Shown one piece after another: positions 31,331 to 40,596 of a DNA stretch of 64,000 bases (its first letter is position 1; each line of letters starts with the position of its first letter). The notes below the pieces were generated by a model that saw nothing but the letters and a program-made list of their open reading frames with translations, did not search any database and was not told the DNA's origin. This DNA is from Termitomyces sp. T153. Taxonomy: Eukaryota > Basidiomycota > Agaricomycetes > Agaricales > Lyophyllaceae. A program made the translations under genes and the position numbers. The DNA lies in contig JACKQL020000011.1 of the NCBI GenBank assembly GCA_018296165.2, positions 372,001-436,000 of the forward strand. Reading direction: 5' to 3'.

Positions 31331-31851
31331 TACTTTCTAGGGTTGCAGGCCTTGAACTTTTGGAGAACAAGTTCTCCCAACCTTGTCATGCTCAAAAATG
31401 CTACCTTCAGACAATCATCACTGCATCAATAGAGTTGGTGAGGGATAGTTGTTTGCAGAGTCTATTGACTGTCTCCATTGTGAAGGGGTCTATAGCATCT
31501 CCAAGCATTGGATCACTGTGTAAAGTAGCACTGGATCCTTGCTGTTGCCTCCATGTACTTTCCCTCTCATAGTAGCTGTATCTTGGTGGGATTGGGTGTC
31601 ACATGAACAAGGAAGTTTCTTGCCTCTCTCTACAGCTTGACTAGTAGTAAGAGTCTGATTCTGGGAGGGTTCTCCTGGTTTGGTAAGTCCCTGGCATCTT
31701 ACCTCTGGATTGCTCATCTGCCTGGTTGACTGCAGAACATAGACAGTATGCAGACTATGTTGACAGCCACCATCCCTTGACAACTCCTTGATTTTCTCCA
31801 TAGGTCTTGTAGTTTGTGTCTGTGTTAGTTTTGGCCATAACAGCTTAGACT

Positions 31852-31995
31852 GTCAGGGGACATCCCACTTGTTTCCCCTTCTCCTCCTCCAGTTCCTGTC
31901 AGATCCTCTCCACTATAGTTTTCCTTTATTCTCCTTCCCTTTCCCTATCTATTGGTCCTAGTTTTAGCCCTCAGGTTGCACTGGTTCTGTAAGAG
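31852..31995 (+). repeat. Fragment of family-B LTR (5' part)
   Basis: Begins TGTCAGGGGACATCCCAC and continues in close agreement with 56879-57020 (for example GTTTCCCCTTCTCC, CCCTATCTATTGGTCCTAGT, GCCCTCAGG). The similarity fades after about 31995, so only the first third of the LTR is present. Confidence 0.75.
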
Positions 31996-32089
31996 GACCA
32001 CTTCACTATATATAGAGCCAGTCAGCATGTCCAACAGCTTGGACATTGTGCCCTTTTGGGCCAGTTGGCTGAGTGCTTGGACTGGCAAG

Positions 32090-33206
32090 TGTCAGGTTCT
32101 GCTGACTATGGGGGCTCAGCTGCACTGGGCAAATCCTTACTAGGCAGATGTGATTCTCTGCACTGATGACTGGGCACTCAGAGAAGTCCTAAACACAGGG
32201 GGCTTGCGAGGATAAGGGATGGGAAGTGATCTGAGCAAGTCCAAGGTGGTCTGGAGGAGTTGGGAATGGGTTGCAGGAAAAGGGTTGGACTTGGCAGGGC
32301 ACCAGGTACAAGTCTGTAAGTGAGTTTTGTAGGTGCAGAGGAAGTGGAGGCTATGTGAGTAATGGGAGCAGAGCTGGAGCTTGATGGGGGATCAATGGAA
32401 GTTGATGGAGTTCAGAGCTGAGTGGGTAGTGAGATCCAGAGTTGGTTAAAAGAATGTGTTGATGTTCATAATTGTAAGTGGGGAGTTTGTAAAGGTATTA
32501 GGGTTGGAAAAGATGGAATAAAACAGAGTCAAGATGAGATTGAGATGAGAACAAAAATAGATTCAGACAGAGATATGAAACAATAATGAGAACAATGATG
32601 GAATAGAGACAAAACAAGACTGGAAGACTGAGATCAAGAGAAACATAACATGGAACACAAAACACAAGAGAGAAGCAATCAGACTATAGATAAGTTTAAG
32701 CAATAGGTAATATCAAGACTAGAGTATAAAGAGCTACTCTATGACTTATATACTGACTACTGAGGAGCTCTGGGAGATGTTGGCTGTGGCAGCAAGACTT
32801 GGTGGAGCTTGGCAGAGTTGATAGTTGTTGGTTGTAATCAGGGAGCAGGCTGCATTGATATATTGATGGGATCAATTGGGAATGCAGGCCATCCCAAGGT
32901 CATTGTGATACTTTAGAGTGGGTCTGAGGAACCAGGGTGGTGAGTCGATGATGTGTGATGGAGTCAGGAATGGTGGGGGGATGGTTCCAGGGCTCAGGAG
33001 ATCCAGTGGAAGTGTTGGTGGCTGCAGAGAAGACATCAGAGTTGGCCAGGGAGGCTGTCAGAATTTGCCAGAGAAGTGTTGGAGTTGCCCAGAGTAGGCA
33101 CAGAGGGTGTATGATGGTTGGGGAATTGAGAGGGACATTGGGGGGAGCTCCATGGAAGTGAGCAGGCTAGGAATGGGGTCAGGGATCCAGGGAGTGAGTT
33201 GTGACA
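32090..33206 (-). repeat. LTR of decayed Gypsy element D (reverse orientation)
   Basis: 1,117 bp. Read on the minus strand it starts TGTCAC and ends GTCAGCAGAACCTGACA, the termini shared with element A and the solo LTR. The minus-strand order TATATAAG (32752-32745), then AGTCTTGATATTA (32720-32708) is 32 nt start to start, the same spacing as in the younger LTRs. Compared with the solo LTR at 47596-48728, most CG sites here read TG or CA. The sequence just beyond it (33207 onward) matches the region next to the 3' LTR of element A, so this is the 3' LTR of an element running leftwards. Confidence 0.8.
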
Positions 33207-33376
33207 TTACGCCTCCTTCAGTGTCAAGACCCTCAAGATGTGGGGCTCAGATCAGGGATTGATGGAGGTGTGGAAATAGAGGCCAAGCAATATTGATCAA
33301 ACTGCAGTGAGTGGCAGCAGCATGGGAGGCAAAGTCAAAGCATGGCCACTGCTTGTCAGAGGGTTCTTCCCAATCA

Positions 33377-33385
33377 ATTAAAAGG
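33377..33385 (+). promoter_or_regulatory. TATA-like motif of the antisense accessory gene, element D copy
   Basis: ATTAAAAGG lies 48 bp before the ATG at 33425. The equivalent place in element A (50336-50344, minus strand) has the same nine bases 44 bp before its ATG, with similar flanks (TTTGGACATACCC here, GGGTGGACGCACCC there). Confidence 0.5.
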
Positions 33386-33424
33386 TTTGGACATACCCCA
33401 AGGCTCTAAAAAATCTTTCCCATC

Positions 33425-35010
33425 ATGTCTTCTTCAGCCTATTTGTCTGGCTCCTCCACCCCCTTGTCCTTTGATGACAATTGCATGGGCAAGTTGATGG
33501 AGTATGACAGTGAGCAGGAAGAATTTGAGTGTCAGTGTTGGATCAGCACCATATACTGTAGTTGTAAGTCCCTTACTCCTGCTTTCCCAAAGAGACTGAA
33601 AGCATGGCAGAATTGTCTATGGCAGTGGTAGGTTTGTCTGGGGGCTTGGGGCAGGTTAGTTGAGCCTATCCTGCAAGACCAAGTTTAGTGGCAGGGGACA
33701 TTGAGGGGGTTCTGGAGTCTCAGAGGGTTCTACAGGCAGAGGTGATGGCAGAGGTATTTGTGAGGGCATTGGGGTGGGCACAGAGTTCTCCAATGTTGGA
33801 GTGGTGCCAAAATGAGGCCCTAGTAAGTTTTTGAGCCTGTCCTCATTGAGTTTTGCTAATTAGCTGTTCTAGTGTATCCTCTGCACTTGGTGGGGTGAAC
33901 TCTGCAAGTTCAATAAGCCCTCCATGGGCTCTTGCCACAATACTTCAGTTTGCCTTCTATGCCATGCAAAGCACAAGAAGTGCTTGATCTTGTTGGACTG
34001 GTGGGTGGCCTGTGTTGCTGTGGAGCAGGAGTGGAAGGAGGGGTGGGTGCAGGGTTAGCTGGGTGAGGCATGGAAGGCAATGACATCAGGGTAGGGGTTG
34101 GGTCTGGAGGGAGGAGGAAGCACAGGGTGGTCAGCAGAGAAGGTGGAACCCCCATGGAGTGGAAGGCCAGAGGTGGGGCCCAGTACGAGGCCACAGGGTG
34201 AAGCATTGATGGCAGGTCCCCCAGGGCCTCATATCTACTCTCCTGGCTCAGGTGCACTATTGAGACAATCTTCAAGTTCTCTGAAGCCCATGCTTTTAAT
34301 CATAGAGGTATTCCTTTGTTGATAGGTGGAGGCTTTAATAATGGTGTTGACAGTGTGAGAGGGGGAGCTTTGGAGGGTGGAGGAGGACCATGACATGGCA
34401 TGGAGGGAGAGGGATGTAGTGTGGTGGGATTATGACATGGCAGTGCAGATGGCCACAGCGAGGTTGTTGGAAGTGCAGGGTCTGCAGGAGTGCCTGTCTC
34501 AGTTGGAGGTGTGGTCTGTGGAGGAGGTGGAGGGATGTCAGGGCTTGGGGGAGGGCAGGCTGTTTCAGGTGGAGGCAGGGGCCAGCAGATGGCAGGAGGA
34601 GTGGTTGGTGAGCAAGGCTGCCTTGGGATATGCTGGGATTCTCTGTGAGTACCTTACCTTTTCCTCCATCTCTAGTTAATGAGTTTTGAATAGGTTTGGT
34701 GCGAGAGCACAGAGTCCTTCTGGATGGGGCTACTGCCACCTTTGCATTAATCCAGGACAGATTGGTGCAGGTATCTATGGATCAACCTCTGGAGTTGGAG
34801 CAGGGGGTGGTGAGGATGGGATAGTTGCTGGCAGGGCATCAGTGGTGCAACACAGTGGTCCTGGGGTCATAGTGAGAGGTGGTGGTGGATGCAGGGGAGG
34901 CATTGCCGGGGTTAGTGGAGGTTCTGGCAGTGGTCTGAGTGCAGATGAAGATGGATTTGGGGATTGGAGAGGAGGGGGGGGAAGGAGCTTCAAAGAGGAG
35001 GAGGAAGTGA
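33425..35010 (+). pseudogene. Decayed copy of the antisense accessory gene (element D)
   Basis: This is the old homologue of the minus-strand gene at 47467-50300 in element A. It starts MSSSAY like that gene, 218 bp from its LTR (214 bp in A). Matching blocks in order: the second cysteine cluster CLLCHAKHKKC (A: CLLCHSRHEKC), then CVAVEQEWKEGWVQG (A: CVAAEQGWDQGWVAA), GPPGPHIYSPGSGALLRQS (A: GPPGSAVYSPMSRAPVEQS), RWQEEWLVSKAALGYAGIL (A: RWREEWLTNKAASGWQGVL), and VVDAGEALPGLVEVLAVV (A: ATDVGEPLPGQPEVLAAVV). The last block is continuous with the one before it here, whereas in element A a solo LTR lies between them. A GTGAGT donor near 34644 coincides with the proposed second intron of the A copy. 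Stops and frame changes show it is dead. Confidence 0.7.
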
Positions 35011-37859
35011 GGGAGTGGTTGGGCCCCACTTTCTTGTTGTCTTGCATTCTATTGTGCACTGTCTCCTTCTTTTTTGTAGTATATTTGTATTGAATTTAGT
35101 GCTTGGTTGATGCTCATGCAGGAGTACTGGTGGGAGTTGAATCCCTAGTAAGTCCAGTGGTGGGGGTTAAGCCCACTAGTGCTATTTGTGTTAGCTAGTT
35201 CCAGAGTCATTGGGACTTGGCAGAGCATTATAGGAGAGGGTCCTAAGGCTTGGCAAAGATATTGGAAGCCTTTCTGTGGAGTTCTATTGTGTCTTGGAGC
35301 ATTGGCAGGTGGCATTGTTGGGCTTGATCCTTTGGGATTTTGGCCCAAAGTTGTAGGAGTTGTTCTTAAGCCTTTGAAGTGTGCTTGGTGGTAGCTGGTG
35401 GCTTTGGTTTTTTCTTGTGCCAGCATGGCTAGCAGAGTAGCAAAGGTCCCTTTTGACAATGGTGGAGGTGGCGGAGAGAAGTCTCTTATGCTAGTGTGGC
35501 TAGCAGAGGTGGCAGAGGTCCTTTTTTTTTTTTAATGATGATGGAGAGTGGCGGGGTGATGGGGTGAAGTCCATCCTTGGGGGCTAGGCCAGTCAGGAGC
35601 AGAAGTCCTTGGCAGCATAGTGGCAGGGTTTTTGGGGTGGAGTTGCTCTTGTGGTGAGTCAGCAGAGGACTGTTCTATATGCCAGCTATGCTGTGAGTTG
35701 GATTAGTGTGGAGGTGGAGGTACTCCCTTAGGATATGTGTTGCAATTCCTTGGTTGGTGGTGTCCAGAGGTTTGCTTTTTGGTGGGGTTGTGCATGGTGG
35801 GGGTTTGTCAAGCTTCTAGAGTATTGTGTTTGGTGAAGGGCATGTGGGGTCAGGGTTTTGCTGCACTCCAGAGTGTTGTAGATAAGGGGGTGGGGTTCAA
35901 GGTAACCAGTCCCAATGAGTTTCTTCTAGTCTGGAGTTGAGGGTTAGTAGATTCTAGGCCATCTATGGCCAAAGGTAAGTTCAGAGCTGGGTAGAGGAGT
36001 TTTACATATTTTTGGCATTCTCTAGAGCTTGAGGTGCTGCCAGGGTTGTATTGGGGGATGCTTCCTTTAGTGGAGGCAGTGCAGGGTTTGGTTAGTAATT
36101 GGTTCTTCCTGGCAGAGGTGCTTTGGGGCAAGGGGGGAGTTTGGGGTTGTCAGCCCACAGATTGCCAGGGGTCAGGGCAGGTGGTAGCATATGGGTTGAA
36201 GTTGTATTGGGGGTCTGGAGCTGCTGGCTTCTTGGCAGAGCTGTGTTGAGGATTGTATTGAGGGCCTAAGAGTCACTAGCTTGTTGGCAGAGTTGCATGG
36301 GGCCAGTAAAATGGAGGTGGTGCAAGGGTTGGTGGGTTTTTGTCCCTTCCCAGGATGGAGCCAGCAAATGAGGACAATGTGAGGGTTGGTGGGTCTTTGT
36401 TCCTTCCCAGGGCAGAGCCAGCAAACAGAGATGGCACAAGGTTTGGTGGGTCTTCATCTCTTCTTGCTAGTGGGGCTCTTATAGGTTTGGCAGGCTGAGG
36501 TGGGATTGGTTTGGGAGTGAGCTTGGGCTTCAGGCAGTGGTTTTTGTCCCTTCTCAGGGTGGAGCTGGCAGCAGAGGCAGTGCAAGGTTGGTGAAGTGTT
36601 GACTTTGCTAGCAGAGCTCTCTTAGTTTTGGTGGGGCAGGGTGGGACTGGTTTGGGTGAGCTTGGGACTTTGCTTCTTCTTTTAGAGTGGGAGTTAGCAG
36701 TTTGAGGTTAGCATAAGGGTTGTTTGGTGGGTGGTTTGTTGACAGAGTTGACTTTGGAAGTAGTGTGGGGCAGGAAAAGGGGTCTGGAGCATATTTTGTC
36801 AGTCTGTTATTTCCAGCACAAGAACCAGAGGTTCAGAGTCAATGTGGGGGTTGGGGTTGGGTCTTGACTTGTTGGCAGAGTTGTGTCAGAGGTGATGTAA
36901 GTCAAAGGAGAAGCTCTGGAGTGGAGTTTTCCTCTTAGTCAGCATGACAAGCAGATGTTTAATAGATGTTACCACTGAGTGGTGGAGTTGTTGCATATGG
37001 GTAGTGGCTCCTGAAGTTATGCTTGGATAGGAGAAGTGAGTTTAGCTGCCTTCCAAGGGCTTGGGTGAGTCAGGCCATTGTACCTTTGTGCAAAGTATTT
37101 AGCTGCATTGGGGGAGATGGTTGTTCATGATGGCTAGAGGGCAGCAGAGAAGTTGGTTGCAGGGGGGCATTAGTTTGGACTCTAAGGGGGGTTATGGTAG
37201 AGTTAGGGCAATCCTTCATTCATGCTCTGGAGTGGTTCAGAGGTCACTATGAATGGAGGTGGGGGTAGGTCTTGGCACTGTGGGGTGATCAACTAGGTTT
37301 TTGATCAGAGGAAAGGATACCACTTCTTTGGAGGGCATCATTAGTCCCTTGATCATTGGGACAGAGTTGGAGAAGCCATTTGTCATTCTTGGTGTCTGGG
37401 TCAATCTCTATTAGGTGTAGTTTGGTTGCCTGGAGCATTGTGTGTTTTGAAGGAGACTGCTTCAAGAGTCTGGAGTTTATTCTTTGTTGAGGGATTGATT
37501 TTTGTTGGTAGAGCAGAGTGATGGCGGGGTGGTGACTCCCATGGCAGGGTTAAAGCATGTATCTTTGTCACTCTGGTTGATCCTTTGCGGGTGGAGTTGT
37601 TTGCATGGTGCCTTGCAGGATTTGGGGAAAAGCTTTCTTAGATGTTCCATGCTGGGGATTCTGCCAGGTGGTTGACAGTGGGGTGGGGCAGCATCTTCTA
37701 TGGTGTAGGTGGGGGTGTGGGATGTCCTTGCTCATTGTGGGTTGAGGCAGCATTTCTTTCAATGTTGATTTGTTGTTGGGAGTCATGGCATCCCTTCAAT
37801 GTTGATTTGGGGTGGATAGTGATAGGAGTGCTGCTCACTTCTTGGGAGAGTGCCCAGTT
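35011..37859. repeat. G/T-rich decayed spacer of element D
   Basis: Bases 35120-35220 match the reverse complement of 47230-47320 in element A (the stretch just after the pol stop codon), for example GGTGGGAGTTGAATCCCT and GGGGGTTAAGCCCACTA. Further right the sequence is strongly G/T rich with repeated GGCAGAG and TTGGCAGAGTTG words and no recognisable pol domains on either strand. It may be a non-coding filler of a non-autonomous element or diverged retrotransposon sequence. A run of T lies at about 35522-35534. Confidence 0.5.
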
Positions 37860-37937
37860 GTCAGTATAGAGAATCATGTCCACCTAGTAAGGATTCACCC
37901 AGTGCAGCTGAGCCCCCATGGTCAGCAGAACCTGACA
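37860..37937 (+). repeat. Truncated LTR end of the A/D family, forward orientation
   Basis: Contains CCTAGTAAGGATTCACCC, AGTGCAGCTGAGCCCCC and the terminal GTCAGCAGAACCTGACA, matching the last 55-60 bp of the solo LTR at 48728. It faces the opposite way to the LTR at 32090, so the intervening 5.8 kb is bounded by inverted copies of the same LTR terminus. Confidence 0.7.
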
Positions 37938-38735
37938 TTTTCTGCAATGAGTGCTAAGATGACTGAGATGAACTCCTCCCCAATGCCAAATTCCAGTACA
38001 ACAACCATGTTCACACATCCACCCAATTTTCCCTATTCTTCCTCAACACTGGATGGCACCCATGCATAGGTTTTGAACCCTGGGCCTGACCCTTGAGAAT
38101 GAGGCAGTAAACAAATCTGTGGACTAGATGAAGAGGTCACAAGAAGAGGCCCAGGCTGCACTGGCAAAGGCAAAAGATGACATGGTGCAATACTATGACC
38201 ACAGGAGGACCCCAGAGTGCAGATATCAGCCTGGGGATTGAGTCTACCTGGATGCCTCTGACATTATGACCACCTGTCCCTCAAAGAAGCTGTCACACCA
38301 CCAGTTAGGGCTATTCACAGTGGAACAACAGGTAGGACCCTTGGCCTATTGACTCCAACTCTCTGTGGGGATGCACCAGCTTCATCTAGTGTTCAATGTG
38401 GTCAAACTTACTCCAGCCCCTAAAGATCCTATCCCAGAGTGATGTCTGCTACCTCCACTGCCCCCGGTGGTGGTCAATGACAACAAAGAATATGAAGTGG
38501 AAGAAATCCTGGACAGCTGTTTATTCTGGAAATGACTACAGTACAAGGTGAAGTGGAAAGGCTACAGAATCAAGAATATTTCCTGGGAGCCATGGGAGAA
38601 TGTACATGCTCCCAGACTTGTTAAAAAGTTTCACCAGAAACATCCAGATGTGCCATGCACCATACAAGGAATCTACTCTATCTTGCCAGCAGACCAAGCA
38701 ATTAGGGACTTCTTCTACTCTGCACATTGAGATGC
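37938..38735 (+). pseudogene. 3' end of a decayed Gypsy pol (element C): integrase tail and chromodomain
   Basis: Starts within the integrase at a segment matching element B about 56080 (GATGACTG.GATGA, then AATTCCAGTACAACAACCAT). It continues through a block like B's RRAQEEAKAALVKAKEDMA, and ends in a chromodomain-like stretch VKWKGYRIKNISWEPWENV and IQGIYSILPADQAIRDFFY. Several stops are present and CpG is almost gone. The 5' part is missing because another insertion abuts at 37937. Confidence 0.75.
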
Positions 38736-38756
38736 CACATGCTAGAGGGGGAGTGA

Positions 38757-39126
38757 TGTCAGGGGACTTCCATTTCCAACTTCTGTGACTGGTTCTAGCA
38801 TCTCCACAGCTTGTTCAATGTCTCTGGGGCTCTTTTCAGAACCCCAGAGATCTCTGGAGAACTCTGAAGTTCTCTATATTACCTCAGCAACCATTGCTCT
38901 AGAGTTAGGAGTAGCTCCAGTCACCTGTACAGTAGTTCCCATGCCTCTACCACCCACTGATATACCATGCCAAGCAGCGGAGATCCTTAGACTTATTCTC
39001 TTTGGATTCCTCTCTGCTAGGTGATTAGTTACTGATTTGTATCATTGTCTACTCTGCTAATATACTTTGGATTCCCCTCTGCTAGCTGCATGACTCTGAT
39101 CTATTGCTTTGGAGGTTGCCCTTACA
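38757..39126 (+). repeat. LTR of element C
   Basis: Follows the pol end at the expected place, beginning TGTCAGGGGACTTCC and ending GCCCTTACA (370 bp). The 3' half resembles the family-B LTR (GACTTATTCTCTTTGGATTC versus GACTTGTTCTCTTTGGATTT). A polypurine stretch GAGGGGGAG lies just before it. Confidence 0.65.
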
Positions 39127-39431
39127 GGTTCTCTGTCTATAATTCAGACAAGTGTTGCCTCTGTGATGTACATGATTGGGTCATGTGACTGACTGACTGG
39201 TCAGTTGGTTACATGATTGGTTGGCCTGTTGATGCATGTGACTTGGTCATGTGACTTCCAGTAAATTTTCTGAACACTGGCATTGGAGATCCTCAGACTT
39301 GTTCTCTTTGGATCTCTTTCTGCCAAGTGAGTAGCTAGAATGCTAGAACTTCTTGTAGATACTGAATAGACTTTGGATCTCCCTCTGCCAATTGTGTTAT
39401 TGAGCCACAGCCTCCATAGGTCACCCTTACA
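39127..39431 (+). repeat. 5' LTR remnant of element B
   Basis: Starts mid-LTR at TTCTCTGTCTATAATTCAGA (compare 57013 onward) and continues through GACTTGTTCTCTTTGGATCT to a terminal GTCACCCTTACA. It lies immediately upstream of element B's leader. The first part of the LTR is missing or replaced, with the end of LTR C directly abutting. Confidence 0.6.
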
Positions 39432-39561
39432 GCAGAACAAGTCTCTAGATTTGATCTGAGAGCTCCCTTTCAATTACCTGAGCTTCTACTCTGCTTCTCA
39501 AAAGGTCTCTCCTCTATCAGTGTTTTAGTGCTCCCTATGCTCCTCCTATGACACAGCCAAC

Positions 39562-39566
39562 CCCTC
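39562..39566 (+). repeat. Target site duplication of element A (left copy)
   Basis: CCCTC directly precedes the 5' LTR; the same five bases at 51512-51516 directly follow the 3' LTR. Five bp is the usual duplication for Ty3/Gypsy integrases. Confidence 0.9.
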
Positions 39567-39969
39567 TGTCATGACCCGCTCCCTAGCTCCCTAGACACTG
39601 CTCCCAACCCCTCCCGATTTCCCGTCTAACTCCCCTGAACCCCGCCCACACTTTCGCGCCCACACTGGACAATTCCAACGCTTCTCCGGCAAACCCCGAC
39701 GGCAACTCCCTCTCTGTAGCCATCAACACCCCCCTGAAACCTTCCCCCACCGTTCCTGGCCATGTCATATGTCCCCGACCCCCTACTCTAGTTCACCCGA
39801 CCCGTCCCAGAGTGTCACAATGTCCCCGGAGCGGCTGCACCCCCAACTGATCCCATCAGAATACTGCCGCGGCCTGACCTTGGATTGTACCCGACACCCA
39901 TTGACTCTGCACAGCTCCATCGACCCCCGCCATCATATCCGCCGCCCTCAGGAGGCACCCGGTAGTCGG

Positions 39970-39977
39970 TATATAAG
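39970..39977 (+). promoter_or_regulatory. TATA box of the element A LTR
   Basis: TATATAAG, placed 32 bp (start to start) before the AGTCTTGATATTA segment that is complementary to the primer-binding site. The same motif and spacing occur at 48043 in the solo LTR, 50917 in the 3' LTR and 32752 (minus strand) in the element D LTR. Transcription is expected to start near 40000. Confidence 0.7.
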
Positions 39978-40001
39978 TCATAGAATAACCCCTTGAACTT
40001 T

Positions 40002-40014
40002 AGTCTTGATATTA
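40002..40014 (+). promoter_or_regulatory. Predicted transcript 5' end, self-primer segment
   Basis: AGTCTTGATATTA is the exact reverse complement of the 13 nt directly after the LTR (40565-40577). Position at the expected start site suggests it forms the 5' end of the RNA and serves as the minus-strand primer, as known for Tf1/sushi-type elements of fission yeast. Confidence 0.65.
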
Positions 40015-40564
40015 CATTTACCAGTTTCCTATGTTTTGTCTCTCGTCTCGTCTCTATTTCTGTTTTTAGGCTTTGAATCTATCTTTTCTCAGTCTCATCA
40101 CGTCTCCGTCTCGTCTCGACTGTACATATTTCCTTTGTTCCTCTGAAGTTCCCTTGCTCCCTACATCAGTACGAACTCCGCACATGCGCCACGACCTGAA
40201 CATTCTTAACGACAACCCCAGACCTCGCTACCCGCTCAGCCCCAGAACCCACCAAGCCCCGGTAATTCCCTGTCCAGCTCTGACCCCGCCCCCATCAACC
40301 AAGAAGCCTCCACCTACCCCGCAATCTATTTGTGCGCCCACTAACTAGCCCTGACACCTGCCCTGGGTCAACGACCAGTACCTTCGGTCTTAGACCCCTC
40401 CGAATCACTCAGGACTTGCTCGGGCCGCTCTCCCTAGGGACCCCTCGCAAGCTTTCCCCACCTCTGCTCCAACTCCGGACGCCAGGTTATAAGCACAGGA
40501 CATCGCATCCGCCTAGTAAGGACTTGCCAGTGTACTGAGCCCCCATCGTCAGCGGAACCTGACA

Positions 40565-40577
40565 TAATATCAAGACT
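40565..40577 (+). other. Primer-binding site (self-priming type)
   Basis: TAATATCAAGACT abuts the 5' LTR with no spacer. It pairs perfectly with 40002-40014. Pairing stops at both ends of the 13 nt. I did not find the TGG start typical of tRNA-primed elements. Confidence 0.7.
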
Positions 40578-40596
40578 CCCCCTTACCCCGTTCTCG

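Larger units (their letters stand above)
29232..31560 (-). pseudogene. Decayed tyrosine-recombinase-like (Crypton/YR-type) gene, split by a mariner element
   Basis: Minus-strand fragments flank a Tc1/mariner insertion (29727-31330). The right-hand (N-terminal) fragment, about 31331-31500, includes DPFTMETVNRLCKQLSLTNS. The left-hand (C-terminal) fragment includes GKTYFARQQEACNPAEALTT and, at 29232-29561, LKYLLRGIPSEVIKV and LLRKHAVVLARYLQ. From memory these match blocks of tyrosine recombinases widespread in agaricomycetes, whose C-terminal box reads HGIRIGSTLEYLLRG. Here the box is HGICIGSVLKYLLRG, so the active-site arginine has become cysteine, as expected from CGT to TGT. Several stops are present. 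Family assignment is by motif memory and needs a search. Confidence 0.5.
39567..40564 (+). repeat. 5' LTR of element A
   Basis: Begins TGTCATGACCCGCTCCC and ends GTCAGCGGAACCTGACA, with short inverted ends TGTCA/TGACA. It repeats at 50514-51511. The only differences I saw are bases 39572-39573 (TG) versus 50519-50520 (CA). Small open frames inside it are not genes. Confidence 0.95.

Noticed and set aside
34775..35059. Minus-strand proline-rich frame opposite the element D antisense gene
   Set aside because: It is the complement of a glycine/glutamate-rich stretch of the decayed gene and has no independent support.
39769..40538. Open frames inside the 5' LTR of element A (75, 91 and 68 aa), repeated in the 3' LTR
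   Set aside because: They are identical in both LTRs because the LTRs are identical, overlap the promoter and transcript leader, and contain no domain.
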